Shown here in pieces: positions 1-12,700 of a stretch of 64,000 bases of DNA. The stretch is from Vitis vinifera (lineage: Eukaryota > Streptophyta > Magnoliopsida > Vitales > Vitaceae). The translations under genes and the position numbers were made by a program. Position 1 is the first letter of the stretch. The number at the start of each line of letters is the position of its first letter. The notes under the pieces are model-generated. The model was not told the DNA's origin, searched no databases, and saw only the letters and a list, made by a program, of their open reading frames with translations. The stretch is taken from positions 10,037,001 to 10,101,000 of the forward strand of contig NC_081822.1 of the NCBI RefSeq assembly GCF_030704535.1, read 5' to 3'.

Positions 1-313
1 CTTCCAGCCTATAATGGCAGAGACACCCCTAGGCTCATGTCCACCTATGAGGAAAATCCAAGGTAGACACTCACATCCTTGAATCAAAACACGATATATA
101 TACTAAAAATATTGTTTCTTTGTTCGAGAGAGAAGCTTATTTGGTCAGCCGGCATTTTCTATGCTTAGTGATCCTATATAGCTAAAACCAAAGACTGGCC
201 GGAATTTCTTGCTCCGGCCGGGGGTTCAGAAACAGCTAGACTCTGGAGATGATGCCTGCGGGAGAAAGAGGAGGAGAGAGAAAGAAGGGAAATTAAGAGG
301 GGAGACGACGTGC
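1..313 (-). other. First coding intron of the BELL gene (part)
   Basis: Minus-strand sequence after the donor shows no continuation of the BELL domain (nothing encoding a VDRRY-like stretch), so the next exon lies outside the window. No other gene is seen here. Confidence 0.6.
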
Positions 314-1357
314 CTCATCAAGCATGGATAATAGTTTGATCTTCCTCCTTTGGTGTTCAATCTTATCTGCAGCTGACAAAGGTGCAAGATCCTTTACGGA
401 AGAAGACGACCCAGAAGCAGCAGCACCGCCACCACCACCGGGATCAGAATTAGGGTTTATACTATGCTTTCCACGCCTCTGATTCTTGTAGTGTTCCCTC
501 CCGACACTGCAGAACTCTTCCAGCAATTCTTGGGCGGCCTTGGCATACTTAGAATTCCTCAAAATATTCAAGTTTCCCAAAGATGATTCATATCCAACAT
601 AAACCTGACGACTTGGATCTACTATTCCTTGCAATTGCAAGGGCTGCTGATTAGTTCCCAAAGTCTTCGAAGCATAGAAATTAGAAGAAGCCCCTACTCC
701 TTGATTGCAAAAGAAGATCCCACCATTTCCCAACCTCAATTCCTCCGCTTTGGCTGCTTCCAGCTGCTGCAATGAAGAAGACAAGGATAAAGAAAGACCT
801 TGACTCTCCATAACGCCTCCAATTTTGCTAGTGCCATCAACTCCGGCGACTCTACCAGGTACCCAATTGAAATTAACGGGAGGGACCTCACTGCTTCCCA
901 AACCGGAGACCCCAGACATTGTGCCGCCATGTTGAAACCCTTGAAGATGAGAATTGGATGAATTTGGGAGTAGCATGTGTAGAGAAGAAGATGTATCAGT
1001 TGGAGAAGACGTTTTTGCTGGAGGATTCATGAGCGAAAGCTGCATGGGATTTGCTAAGTCTGCATTAATGCGCGAGAAATGTTGATTTCGAGCAATATTA
1101 TTACAATCATTAGCGGCTGTGGGCTGCGATGGCCATCTATAATTTGATGAGATCTGATTCTCCAAGATCTCAGTGGCCACAGTAGGCCCCGGCGGGAAGC
1201 TGAACATCTCTGACAGCATCCCGCCGGGTTCATACACCGGCAGCTCTCCTGATACTTGCTCTTCTACATGCTGCAGCGGTTGATGTTGTTCTTGGTACTT
1301 GGATCTCTCGTACCCATTTGAGAAACTGAAGATACTTTGGTGGAAGCTTTGGGACAT
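314..1357 (-). CDS. BLH2: BELL-type homeodomain protein, SAWTOOTH/BLH2-BLH4 class, first coding exon (partial gene)
   Basis: This is a nuclear TALE-homeodomain transcription factor; the family pairs with KNOX proteins and restricts KNOX activity in leaf margins. The exon gives 348 codons. Landmarks are FSFSNGYERS (residues 10-19), LPVYEPGGMLSEMFSFP (39-55), MQLSLMNPP (105-113), LHMLLP (126-131), QGLSLSLSSSL (186-196, the family's ZIBEL-like motif), the SKY box (269-286) and the start of the BELL domain with IEHQRRKIKLLSMLDE (333-348). This order matches Arabidopsis BLH2/SAW1 from memory. The homeodomain lies beyond the left edge. The exon appears to end after codon GAG at 314-316, because the following residues leave the family consensus; the donor there would be GC (GCACGT). 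The ATG at 1357 is the first in this frame, with an in-frame stop 27 bases upstream. BELL identity is firm; BLH2 versus BLH4 is less so. Confidence 0.9.
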
Positions 1358-1470
1358 AGAATAGAGGTGGAGGTGACTGCCTTTCTACGCCCATATCACT
1401 GTCTTCTTGCTCATCATCTTTGTCGTCCAACCCACACCCTAATCTCACAGCTGCTCATGAGTTTAGCCAT
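1230..1470 (-). promoter_or_regulatory. Upstream ORFs in the BELL gene leader
   Basis: Upstream of the BLH2 start there are ATGs at 1470 (18 codons, ends 1414), 1417 (10 codons, ends 1385) and 1394 (54 codons, ends 1230). The third is out of frame and overlaps the main start by more than 120 bases. If the transcript starts upstream of 1470, these would limit translation of the main frame. The transcription start is not visible, so this is conditional. Confidence 0.45.
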
Positions 1471-1710
1471 GGAGGAATTGAGTAGATCACAAACAAAGAA
1501 AACCCATGATTAAATTTGAGCAAATTGAGATTATTTAAAGAAGAAGAAGAAGAAGAAAGAAGAAAGCAAAAGATAATTGTATGAAAGGGATCTTGAGCTG
1601 GTGCTCTTTTTCTTTTCTTTTTCGGTTTGGCTTGTAAGTATACCTGTTACAGTTGCAGAAGGGATGTAAAGCTCAGAGCCATCGTTTTCTTTCCACGGGA
1701 TTCAAAACAT

Positions 1711-1748
1711 CAGCTTCTCTCTCCCTCTCTCTCCCTCTCTCTCTCTGC
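1711..1748. repeat. CT-rich microsatellite in the BELL gene upstream region
   Basis: A run of CT units with occasional CCT interruptions. On the BELL gene strand it reads as a GA-rich tract, common in plant leaders and core promoters. Confidence 0.7.
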
Positions 1749-2654
1749 GTGTGTTGTGTGGGTGAATTTGCAGTTAGTCTTACAAAATCACCTTCATGGA
1801 ATCATACAACCGATTTCTCAATCAGACAAGCAAAGCTTCAAGGGAGATAGGCTGATGAAAAAGCTAGAGGAGAAAGGTCGCCTTCTTCCGCTTCACTACC
1901 CCCCTTTCACTCTCACCAAACTTCCCATCACTTCATATTTCTCGTTTCTATCTATCTTCTTCTTTAATTCTGGTGTAAATTCTAAATTCCCACTAGTTTA
2001 TTTAGCGTCAATCCAACGACAAATCTAATCTAGCTATTTATGTACTCCAACAAAAAGAAAAAAAAATGTTCTTCAAAAATATTTTATATGCATACACACA
2101 CGACAGAATTTATGGTCTTGTGGAAACCCCACTCAATAAAATTCAAGCATCTTGAATGAGTCGTTTAATTTTGCTGATGTGGCAAATATCTATTGGTTTA
2201 TTTCATGCCACTATTTCTCCTTTGAATGCTGTCTCACCTCTGCTGTCTATTTATACATTCAATTTCTTTATAAAATTAATAAATATGGTTACACGTGTTT
2301 GAGACTTTGAGTAGATAAATACACCTATGAGGTTACATAATTAATTTGCTTAGGTTTTTCTTTCTTTCTTTTTTCCTTTTTAATGTTTGGATTATGATAA
2401 AAAAAAAAAAAAAAAAGTCTGAAAAAAAAGCTAAAAGATTTTTTTTTTCCAAAAAAGAAACATATTGTAATAATTTAATTTCATTTTTTCAAAATTTTTA
2501 GATATATAATTAACTAAATAGAAAATTAATTTATCTTTTTTTTTTTCCTTCTAAACTTGAAGGAGAAATAATTATTAACTACCACAGTTTTAGCTGAGTT
2601 TTCTTCGTGTCTTGGGCTCTCCATTTGGCTTGAGAGTTGAGACAAGCGAAAAGT

Positions 2655-2945
2655 GGATCATATTTTTATAAGGCTTTGGTTATGCAAAAGGAAAATTTTG
2701 TTAAGGAAATAATTTTCATATATTTGGTTTATTATAAAAATATGAAAAATTAAAATAAAATATAATTAAAATTATTTAATAGAAAAATTAAAGTAAATTA
2801 ATTTAAAATATATATAAAAATAATTTATTAATTATATTTTTTTCTTCTATTTTTTTGTCTTTATTTCCTACCTCTTAATTTTTTTTCTAAATTTTTCAAA
2901 AAATAAATATTTTTGTACCACCAAATAAATAAAGCTCAATCTAAA
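2655..2945. repeat. Degraded AT-rich MITE-like element
   Basis: The stretch opens with GGCTTTGGTTATGC and contains runs such as ATATTTGGTTTATTATAAAA and TATAATTAAAATTATT. These are close to the interior of the better preserved element at 22020-22342. It ends with an ACCAAATAAATAAAGC-like tail. Terminal inverted repeats are weak, so its limits are approximate. Confidence 0.45.
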
Positions 2946-5900
2946 GGTTCCACTGTCTCCTTTTTATCTTTCTTTGCAAACAAGAATGGTACAACATATA
3001 TTTTTCTATTTATTATCTTTACAAACAAAATTATGAGTCTTGCCAATATTAAAAAATTAGGAATAAAAATACAAAAAAACTAGTGGGAATTTTTTTTTTC
3101 TATTTTATTCTAAAATTTTCATTTAAAAATTGTCCAAGTGCATGGCTGCCAGTTGAATTTTCTGGGGCGCAGCTGAGTGAATTGGTTGAGGGATCATTGA
3201 GCAGGTGCAATGAAGAACAATTTCTGTCACCTGAAAGTTATGATAAAATTTAAGACCTAAATGCAGCAATCCAAATGAGTTGGGATAAAAGGAAGTGGTG
3301 AATGGAGTTGTATTTGAAGATGGCACAATTCCGGAATTTTGAAAAGGTCACCCCATTTCCGAGGAAAAGGACATCTCAATACTAAAGATCAACACAGCTC
3401 CATTTGGAGGCATTATTGGTATAAACTAAAGTTGATTTCACAGTGAAGGAAAAATTATAAAGCAATGAGCATTAAGACTTGAAAGGAATCAAGAAGCTGG
3501 TGCTGGGTGGTGGATGGTTTGAAGTGACACCGAAAATGAGTCCCGCTTCCTGATAAATTATCAGTGCCCTTGCGGGGACTACCAGCAAGAGCGATGCTTA
3601 TTGATAGTGACAGCCTCAATAATTTGGTGAGGTACAATACACCCAAAAAAAAATAAAGAAGAGAAAAATAGACAAAGCATATAAGACTAATAGTAGCATA
3701 TAATAATGATAAATAATAAGAAAAATAGAAGATGGTACCACTTGTGGTTGTGTATGGTACCACTGAAAAACCATTTGTTATATGGCATAGGACGTTTAGG
3801 AAGAAAAGTAAGATAAAGAAAGGATCAAGTCAAAACAAAGTCTTGCAAAGTAAATTCCACCACCCACCCTTTCATTTGTCCAAATGGGCGCATAATGCCC
3901 TACCCTAGGCTTCACTCTTATGGATGAACAAGACAGTTGAAGGACCTCAACAAGGACAAATCAATGCTTTAATATATGTATGTTTATATTTATTGCCAAC
4001 CGAAAGCAACTTGGAGTAATAAACTTCAACCAAAACAAAGGGAATTTTTTTATTTATTTTTTATTAGGTTTGTAAAGTATTGATTAAATGATTAATTACT
4101 ATTTGTGATTATTTTAGAGCCCATAAAGAAACAAAAGGGAGGGGAAGTGAGAACGAAAGTAGAAACTAATAGAATAAAGAGAGTAGGGATAGGGGCGTGG
4201 TGCCGTGGTGCCGTGGTGGCTGTTGCAGCGCAGGAAGTAGTACTTGTAAAACTTGGCTGGCACGTGTGAAAGGGCCACATCAAGACAGGTTAGCTAGGTT
4301 GCTGTGAAAGTTGAAAGGCACACATACATGATACTGGTTCAGGATTTTGGGAAGATGCCAATCTGGGTGTGTGTTAGGTCACCGTTTGTGTGGCTTTAAT
4401 TGCTGCAGGCGTTTCTATGATTTTTCCCCCCACTTTACTTTTCTTGGTTTTTCTTTTCATCAGTAAAGCACCAGCAAAATTCCAAATATTTGTTTTATTA
4501 TTGTTGTTTTCATTCTTTTTCTTATTTTTTTTATTTCATTATTTTTTTGTGCTTTCCTTTTCGGAGTCACATATGGTCCTATGGATGAACATGGTACGCC
4601 CATCAAACTTAAACCTTACTGTTTGCCCTTGTAGTTCCTTTTTTGAGTTTTTTCTCTAAAAATTCTTGTCTGGATGACTTTGAACTCCCAATCTTACGCT
4701 AAGGTGAATTGAGATTGGGCCAAGGAGCACTTGGTTGGGTTGAAGCAAACCAGCAGCCCATAATGAATTACCAAGTTGGGTGGGTTTGGGCCTCCAATAT
4801 TGGCCTAAAACTCCGCAACTAGCTCGTTAAAGCACAATTAGCATCGGTTCTAGGTTTGTCGAGGATGAAAAATACTCAAAACTTTCATTCATGGACTTGG
4901 GCCCAGGAGGAGGCATGTCTTTTTTTGGGGGGTGTGGGAGTGAGATGAGAAATAGAAAATGGAGCGTGAGGGAGGGGGACACAATGGAGAATGGCGTAAT
5001 GTAAAGGAGTGGTCCATGATGAGGATCAGGTGCATGCCCTTTTGGCAAGGGTTTCTTCATTGGATAAGGACATGAAATTATTAAAGTATATGGCACGAGC
5101 CCGACGTGGTCCATCCAAAATACCCTCCCAATTTTTCTCAAAAATCTATTTGACATGGCGGTCAGAGGTTGGGCATGCCCACGTGGTTTTGTGCTCCAAC
5201 TGCGCCCACATTATTTACCATTCTACACGTGTCTCTTTTGACGCATGCCAAGTGTCTTATTTATTTATTTACTTATTTATCTGTTTATGTGGCTCCATCG
5301 GTCTCTCAACCACAACCTGCCCAATATTTCCTTTTCTTCACAGAGCTTTGGCAATTTTGTAGGAGGAAGGGCAAAAATAAAGTTTATTGCATCGTTGTGA
5401 AGCTGAGAGAAGAAACAAAATGAAGCTGAAGTAGTTCGTATAATAGCGACACTTACAAACTGAGGAGCCAAACAAATACGCCTGTCTGCCATGAAACAGA
5501 TCATATAAGGACTTTTCTTTTTCTTTTCTTTTTTTTTTTCTTTTTTTTTTGCAATTTTTAAAACATAAAAATGGATATTCTTATATATATACATATATTT
5601 AAAAAAAAAAAAAATCAGTTTTCAACCGATAGTTATAAAATCAATTTGCAAAAACGTGTTGAAAGTGGCATGTATTGTCCAGGTCACAGCACGTAGTAAT
5701 TAAAGGTGTTGGTATAAGAAAACCTCGTGGGACTGGGAGTTGTGCCAACTTGGCAGAGGAAGAAAAAGCGTGAAATGCAACAGAGAGTGTGAGAGAGGAG
5801 AAAGCGTGAGAGAAACGCAGGGGAAGGGAGGTGGTTAGGGTAGCATTGATGGGGCAAGTGGGGAAAGGAGAGAGCAGGGGAAAGAGATTATTAGCGTTCG

Positions 5901-6112
5901 GTCCGAGGACAAGGACGGCGAAACCTTAACAGTGATGGTTTTTGGCAAAGGAGGAGGCAAAGAAAGGGGCAAAACTTGCAAGACAGATGGCAGTGATAAT
6001 GAATCGAGACATTGACATTAACGTTGTTGGAGACCAAGAAATGAATCCGACTTAGAAAATTGACCTGCCTCCTTGTACGAAATTGAGAAATCTAGCGCCC
6101 AGGCTCCCACTT

Positions 6113-6131
6113 CCCCCCCCCCCCCCCCCCC
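6113..6131. repeat. C homopolymer followed by T run
   Basis: About 19-20 consecutive C followed directly by a T run. It is a mononucleotide microsatellite with no evident function, and the exact length is prone to sequencing error. Confidence 0.8.
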
Positions 6132-6579
6132 TTTTTTTTCAAGTGTACTTGATTTGCAAAATTTTTACTTTTTATTTGATGGAGGAAAGAAGTTAGACAC
6201 CTTGTCAAACTCGAAATAAATCGGTCTTTATTAAAATTATTTTTTGACAATTCATCAAAATATTGCTGTAATGGGACAAGGTTGATTAAAAAAAACAAAG
6301 AAAAATTATTATTAACTCTTCAAAATATGGTAATTGAAGTGAGCATTATAAGATGACACTCCTTTGATAATACGAGTACTCGAGCTAATACTAATATGTT
6401 CCAAATCCAAATCTTAGAGGATATTTTTAGTTATTTAGAGTTGTGGACTAAACCAATAAGGATGTGACATATAGATGATTGTGTTAATTATATACATGCA
6501 TAAAAATATTTTAAAAAATAAAAATGATTTCAATGTATATATAATAATAATTATTGAAATTAAGGAAATAATTAAATTG

Positions 6580-7110
6580 ACGAGTAAAGGTGAAACTCAA
6601 TAATATTATTTTTATAATTGAAATCGATAATCTTAATATCGCGATTATCGAAATTAAAGGAATGACTAAATTGAGAGTAAAGGTCAAACCCAATAATATT
6701 GTTTTTATAATTGAATTTGATGATTTTTTAACAAGAGAAATTGGATCTGAACAACATGATTGTGTTAATTAAATTGTGAAAAAAGTGGAACTTAAAAGAT
6801 GTCGTTGTAATGGTTGAAATCAATAGAATTGTGTGAATAAAAATTAGAAGTCAAAGATGTAATGCGAAGATTGAAATCAACGGCATCGTGATGGATAAAA
6901 TGTGGAGCTCAAATCCGCATTCACAATAGCCAAAATTAATGGAATCGAAAAAGCAAAAAGTCAAAACTAAAGGATGCGATTGTGATGATTGAGATCAATG
7001 AAACTAAAAACAAGAAAATTGAAACTCAAGAACAAGGTTGCCATGGAACCGAAAACTAAAAAGCTGCAACTCAAGAATGACATTATGATAATCAAAATCA
7101 AGGGAAACGT
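6580..7110. repeat. Degenerate tandem array, about 58-bp period
   Basis: Repeated cores of the form GAAACTCAA, then about 20 bases, then GATTGAAATCAA-like text recur. Equivalent points fall near 6785, 6844, 6902, 6960 and 7018, i.e. 58-59 bp apart. Longer, more diverged units lie to the left (near 6589 and 6681) and a shortened one to the right (near 7064). No stable ORF runs through it. Confidence 0.6.
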
Positions 7111-8280
7111 GATAATGAGCCTGACGGCCGTGAGATGCCACTGTTAGTTTGTCTCTGCCATATACCATCAATACCCCACATCAGGTACCTGCCCAAAAAA
7201 AAAATGATGGATTTGGTGATTTCTGCTGAGTTCGTCATACTATCATAAGCAATGCGATAGATTGTACACCCCTGCTATTTCTGGGCGTTGACGGAATTCC
7301 ACCAACACTTTCCACTTTTCCTGGAGCCAAGTGTGGGCCAAACGAATTTTCCATGTTCATCAAGATCCGAAGTTTGTGGGAAGCCTATACGTTTTACAGT
7401 AGTCGGCAGAGCCCCCATTTACTGCAGCTCCACTGCTCTCCCTTTACAGAGCTTTCAATCACCTCCATTTACCATTCCATCATCATAATTTCTCTCTCAA
7501 GATGATCACCCAACTGGTGGTTATTTCTCCATATCTAGGGTCAGAGTTATATAACGAATTTGTTTTTCTCCAACATTTGACCAATCTTAAGTCTTATTCC
7601 TGAGGTGCCCACTTAAACTATTCGACGAGTTCTCATATAGACTAATGTTAGGTTGAGACTTGAGAGGGCGTGTGTAGAAATTTGCTCTTGCCAGCTGTGA
7701 GCTTAAAACCAAACCAGGATTTTGTGGAATCTGTTCATTAGCTTTCCCACCTAAGCCATCTTTGTTGAATTGACTAGTTTTCCAGCAATTTGGTCTGTTC
7801 GATAGAATCCCTCACCACCCAAGGGTACCATGATTCTAGAAAGAACTCAAATTGATGGAAAGTTTCATAAAAATTATAATAATGAAGCCCACACGACTCT
7901 TTATTAATTAATTTAAAAATAACGTGCGGGCGTAGAAGCGGGGAGAGCTCGATAGGAAGGAAAAAGGGTGAAGCCTTCTTCAATTATAGCATCCGTTTTT
8001 AGTTTTGGTACTTCAAAGGAATCTTTTTAACAGCCAACCAACCATTCTCTTTTGATTCCTTCCAATAATATTTTTTATTTTCTCTCTTCTTTATCTTTTT
8101 TTTTGGCCTGAGGCCCTTGAGAAAATCAATCTCTTTTTGGCAAAATATTTGAAAATATTCAACGTCATTCTACGCCCACACGCTTCGTACGCACGACCCC
8201 AAGGCTGCCAAAGTTTCATAACACGCCCCCATTGTCTGTGAATATAGAAAAGATTGCGACTTTATTATTTAAACTCTCTT
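7111..8280. other. Intergenic region upstream of the DA1 gene
   Basis: No gene recognised. ORFs at 7288-7488 and 7774-7983 have no known motif. The right-hand part presumably holds the DA1 promoter; I could not single out a convincing TATA box. Confidence 0.5.
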
Positions 8281-8284
8281 TACA

Positions 8285-8740
8285 CTTTCTTTTTTTCCTC
8301 CTCTAGAGCCTTTTGGGGGTCTCCTCTCAAGGTAAAGGATATCACGCCCGAAATTAATATAAGCCTGCCTTCATATTTCCAAGACTATCGGCAACGCCCC
8401 ACTGGGCTTGACGATCCTTCGTCAAACCCCTTTGGGTCGATCATTTTTTTTTTTAAAAAAAGAAAAATTCCGCGTATTTGACTTTTAATTTGCGTGTAAT
8501 TGAAATATTCCTCTTCCATTTTTTTTTTTCGTGTTTGGATTGTATTTTCTTGGGATTTTTTCCTTTTTCTTTGTTGAGCATTGTTTTTGGAGGGGGAGAT
8601 TCTTGTTTGGATGGAAAGAAAACATGATTGTGAACTGAGAATATCTTTGTGATCGTTGCTTTTTGAGCGAATTGGGATCCACATCTGATTTGGGTCTCTT
8701 CTGCTTCTGTAATTCTTGGAGGTTCTTGATTTTTCTTCAG
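8285..8740 (+). other. Putative 5' untranslated exon of the DA1 gene
   Basis: A T-rich leader-like stretch ends in a clean donor (TTCTTCAG followed by GTGAGT at 8741). The matching acceptor is CTGCAG at 9721-9726, so the first coding exon begins at 9727, 44 bases before the ATG. The left limit is a guess. Confidence 0.5.
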
Positions 8741-9770
8741 GTGAGTTCTTCATGTCTATAAGATTCCTTTATATTTTTATTAATCTGAAATTGTGGCAAT
8801 GATTTGAATAGTTGAATTTAAAGGGCATATCGAGCAACAGGAATCTTTTTCTCTCTCTTTTTTTGGGACTTCCATGATGATGGATTCTTTACTGAATTAA
8901 AAGTTGCTCTTTGTAATTCTTTCAATCTTTTTTGGGTGTTGTGGTTTCTGGGAGTTATCCCCCCCTCTTGTCGTCTAAGTTATACCAGCTTAGGTGGTGA
9001 TCACTTCTCATCCATTGTATAAGCTAGTTTATTTCAATCATTTGGGGTCGAAACACATAGGGAAATAGTATGATGTTTGGTGGGCGATTTATTTTATTTG
9101 TTTGGATAAAATTTGGGTTATCAAGAAAAAGAAAAGGTTTGGATAAAATCTGAGAAACCTACTGTTGAAATTGAGGTGTGGATGGAACACATTGGAGTCC
9201 ACTTGTTGAATTGTGGGGAGATATCTTTCAGGTAATTGTTGTGGGAGTTCTCTCTGCACAAACTGAGATGTCTTTTTCATTTTCTCACTCATAGTGCCTT
9301 TCACTTGCTATTAAGGTTGGGACCTGAATGCCTTTTTGTCTTTTGGTGTTATAACTCATGTTTGGCTATAGCATTAAATTTCATCAAATTTAGTATTGGA
9401 AGAAAGCATATTTCTGTTGTTTTTTGTTAATGCTCACTTTCTACAGCGAGATTGAATTAGAAATAAGCTGCAAGTTGATGCTGTTTCGCATCAGAAAAAT
9501 TGCTGACACTTGTTACAACTACAACCCACAAAGCCTTAATCAACTAATTGGATTCGGATACATGAAAATGCTAATAAATTGTTAATCTTCTTTCAATATA
9601 AATTTCATTCATTGGTGAATGTTTTATGGGTCATGGGAATATGTTAAACTGATTAGATATCGTAAGCTTCTAGAGTACATTTTGCATTTTATGTTGCTCT
9701 TGTTTAAATGAATTATTTTTCTGCAGATAGAAGCTCCCTTGGTTATGAGGATATAATAATATATCTCATT

Positions 9771-12700
9771 ATGGGTTGGCTTAACAAAATTTTTAAAGGG
9801 TCAAGCCATAAAATTTCAGAAGGGAATTATCATGGGAGATATCAAGGGGATACCGTTCAAAATGAACCTTCTTGTTCAGGGGTAATCTCTACTGCTATTT
9901 CTTGTCATGTCTCTCTTTATTGCTATTTTGAGTTATTGCATAGTTAATTGGTCCAGATTATTTTCTCACATTTTTCTTGAGAGTGGGATTTAATTTTTCA
10001 CTATTTATAGCCTTGGAAAAATTCTCACATTTTCTGAATTTTGTAAATCAGCTTTCAATTATGCCCTTCCTATTCTAATCTGTCTCAGTTTGGATTTTTA
10101 ATGTAGGATGTGTGGGCAGAGACTGAGAATGAAGATATAGACCGTGCTATTGCATTATCCCTTTCAGAAGAAGAACAAAAAGGAAAAAAAGTGATTGGTG
10201 AGTAACATGGCTAGCAAGTGCCCTCATAGATATTCTTGCTTCTATATAATTGCCTCATGGATCTTACCTCTATTATATCCGAATTACTACAAAATATAGC
10301 TGCTTAACTAGAATCAAGGAATGTTTTTTGTGTTATGCTGTATATATGTTTGGAAGGCATTGCACCATATGCACATACTGGTGTCCTTGATATTTTAGTC
10401 AAAATTCCATTTAATCATTAATCTCTCATTACTTTCCACCAAAATTTTGGCATTACATGTCAGAAGAGTAATTTACACTATGGCTTTATTTGTTCTGTTG
10501 GAAAACATTTTATGGAAAAAAGTGTAACAGAAATCAGGCTATAATCGAGAGGGTAGAGTATTCCCTGCCTCTCATGAGAGCTATTTGTATCTCTTCATGA
10601 TGGAAAACTGACAGGAATGATGGGAGCTTCCCTAATCATGAAGAAAAAATTTCCCCTAAACAGTATGGCAACATGCCATTATGGAATTTCCTTTTCTTAA
10701 TGATATAAATTATAATAAAGATCACTTCATGCTCTTATTGTTTTCTTGCACCAATATTGAGGTACATGATACTTTTTGAGAGAAATTATTATACATAGAC
10801 TAAAGGGAACCTATTCATATTATGAAAACTAGCCTCGTTTAAGAACTGATGGGATAGTACACACTATAATTATGATTCATAGAGGTCAGGTATGACATTT
10901 TGGATCAACTCTTGAATTCCAGAATAGTCACCTGGACTGCTAATGGCTTTTTTTTTTTTTTTAATTCTTGTCTGTCTTTGGATAAAAATAAAAAAAAAAT
11001 AAAAAAGTTCAACTTCATAAATGGAAGCTCCTTATGTTAAAAAATTCTTCAATTCCTCCTTCCAAATACATCAAAAAGATGGCATGAGGGACACAACTTT
11101 GAGCCCTCTTTCATGCTTCTGGACTGATCTCTTGATCATCAATCATCTAGACGAACTAGGTATACCCAACATACCTTGGAGAGAACAAAAACAAGTTGCA
11201 AAATGGCTATAACTACTTGATGTGGTTTCTTATAACTAGTTTTATTATGCCCTTCCAAGTGATAGTTGATGTGATGTGGAAAAATGCAATTTAATCCTAA
11301 TTGATAATTGTTATTTTATCATGTCAGCCAATAGGAGTCATAACAAAATAAACAAGTCCTAATTCAAAGAGTCAAACCTAATCTTAATGGTTTGAATTAA
11401 AATTTTGAGTTGATGTAGTTGGATCCAAGGTATTAGTCATCTCATTTGGAAAACAATTGACTTTTAGTGAGGTCGGGCTAAACCTCTTTATAGAGTTCAG
11501 CATCACACTCATCTCAAGGCTGCACATACTCATCTTGAGGCATACAAACCCATCATTAGTTTCATTTCTTGAGTCATCATTTTTCAAGGGGTGGTATTGT
11601 TGCATACTTAACAATCCATCCTCCAACATGGCACTTCTATGACCTGAATCCATGACCTACTTTTGATACCACTTGTTAGGCTTAAGGCTTTAATCATCTC
11701 ATTTGAAAATCAATTAGACTTGAGATGAGATGGCTAAATTTCTGATATTAATAAGTGGTATCAAGTGAAGTCATGGTTCTTGGGAGCATCATATTGAGGG
11801 AGAGATTGGTAAGTATGAAACAATATTGGAATGCATCCCAAGATGAGTTTGTATACCTATGGATGAGTGTTGTTCCGAAATTTCTGTTGGTATGTATGGG
11901 GATGAGTGTGATCTAGAACTTCATGAAGGATTATAACTATATTCTCACTAAAAGTCAATTGGTTTTGGAATGAAATGATCAATGATTTGGGTCTAATAAG
12001 TGGTATTAGAGCTAGGTCATGGGTTTGAGTCACAAGAACATCATGTTTGAGGAGGGATTGCTAGGTATTGCAACAATTCTGCTCCTATGGAAATGATTAC
12101 TTAGGAAAGGAACTTTGGGATGAGTTGTATGTCTCATGATGAATTGAGATGAGGGTTTCCTTGAGGTTAGTGTGATGTCAAATGCCATAAAAGGGTATAG
12201 TCACAACCTCACCAGCTGTCAATTGGTTTTCAAATGGGATGGCTAAAATTTTAAGCCCAATAAGGGGTATAAGATCAAATCATGGGGGTTCAAGACGTAG
12301 GAGGATCATCTTGGGGGAAGAATTGTAAAGTTTGCAACAATTCTGCTCAATAGATGGGTGTGCATGCCTTGGATAAGTGTTGCCCCAGAGGGTGTTGGTA
12401 TGCTTCGGGGTGAGTATGACCTCAAATTCCATAAAAGGGTATAGCCACATCCACACTTAAAGTAAATTGGTTTTCAGGTGAGATGACTAATGTTTTGGTC
12501 TTAATAAATGTATCCTAAATTGGTGCCAATCTAAGACCATGATGCATAATAGATTACAATGTAGTCATTCTGTATATATTATACAAATTATCATGAAAAC
12601 ACTTCATTTTTTGAACATGAGAAAAACTTCTAGTATCAAACTCATCCTTAAGGGAAGAGTGGAATAGATACCTGTGTTTTGAAAATGGAGCATTTGAAAA

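Larger units (their letters stand above)
1749..6579. other. Intergenic region, no gene recognised
   Basis: AT-rich sequence with many homopolymer runs. ORFs here (for example 1627-2028 and 4827-5156) have low-complexity or nonsensical products and no known domain. It holds one degraded MITE-like stretch (2655-2945) and a C homopolymer near 6113, listed separately. The part beside 1749 is likely BELL promoter. Confidence 0.6.

Noticed and set aside
1627..2028. 133-codon plus-strand ORF beside the BELL gene
   Set aside because: The product is dominated by the CT microsatellite (Ser-Leu runs) and lies on the antisense of the BELL leader.
4827..5156. 109-codon minus-strand ORF
   Set aside because: No domain, no splice-linked partner, and composition like the surrounding intergenic DNA.
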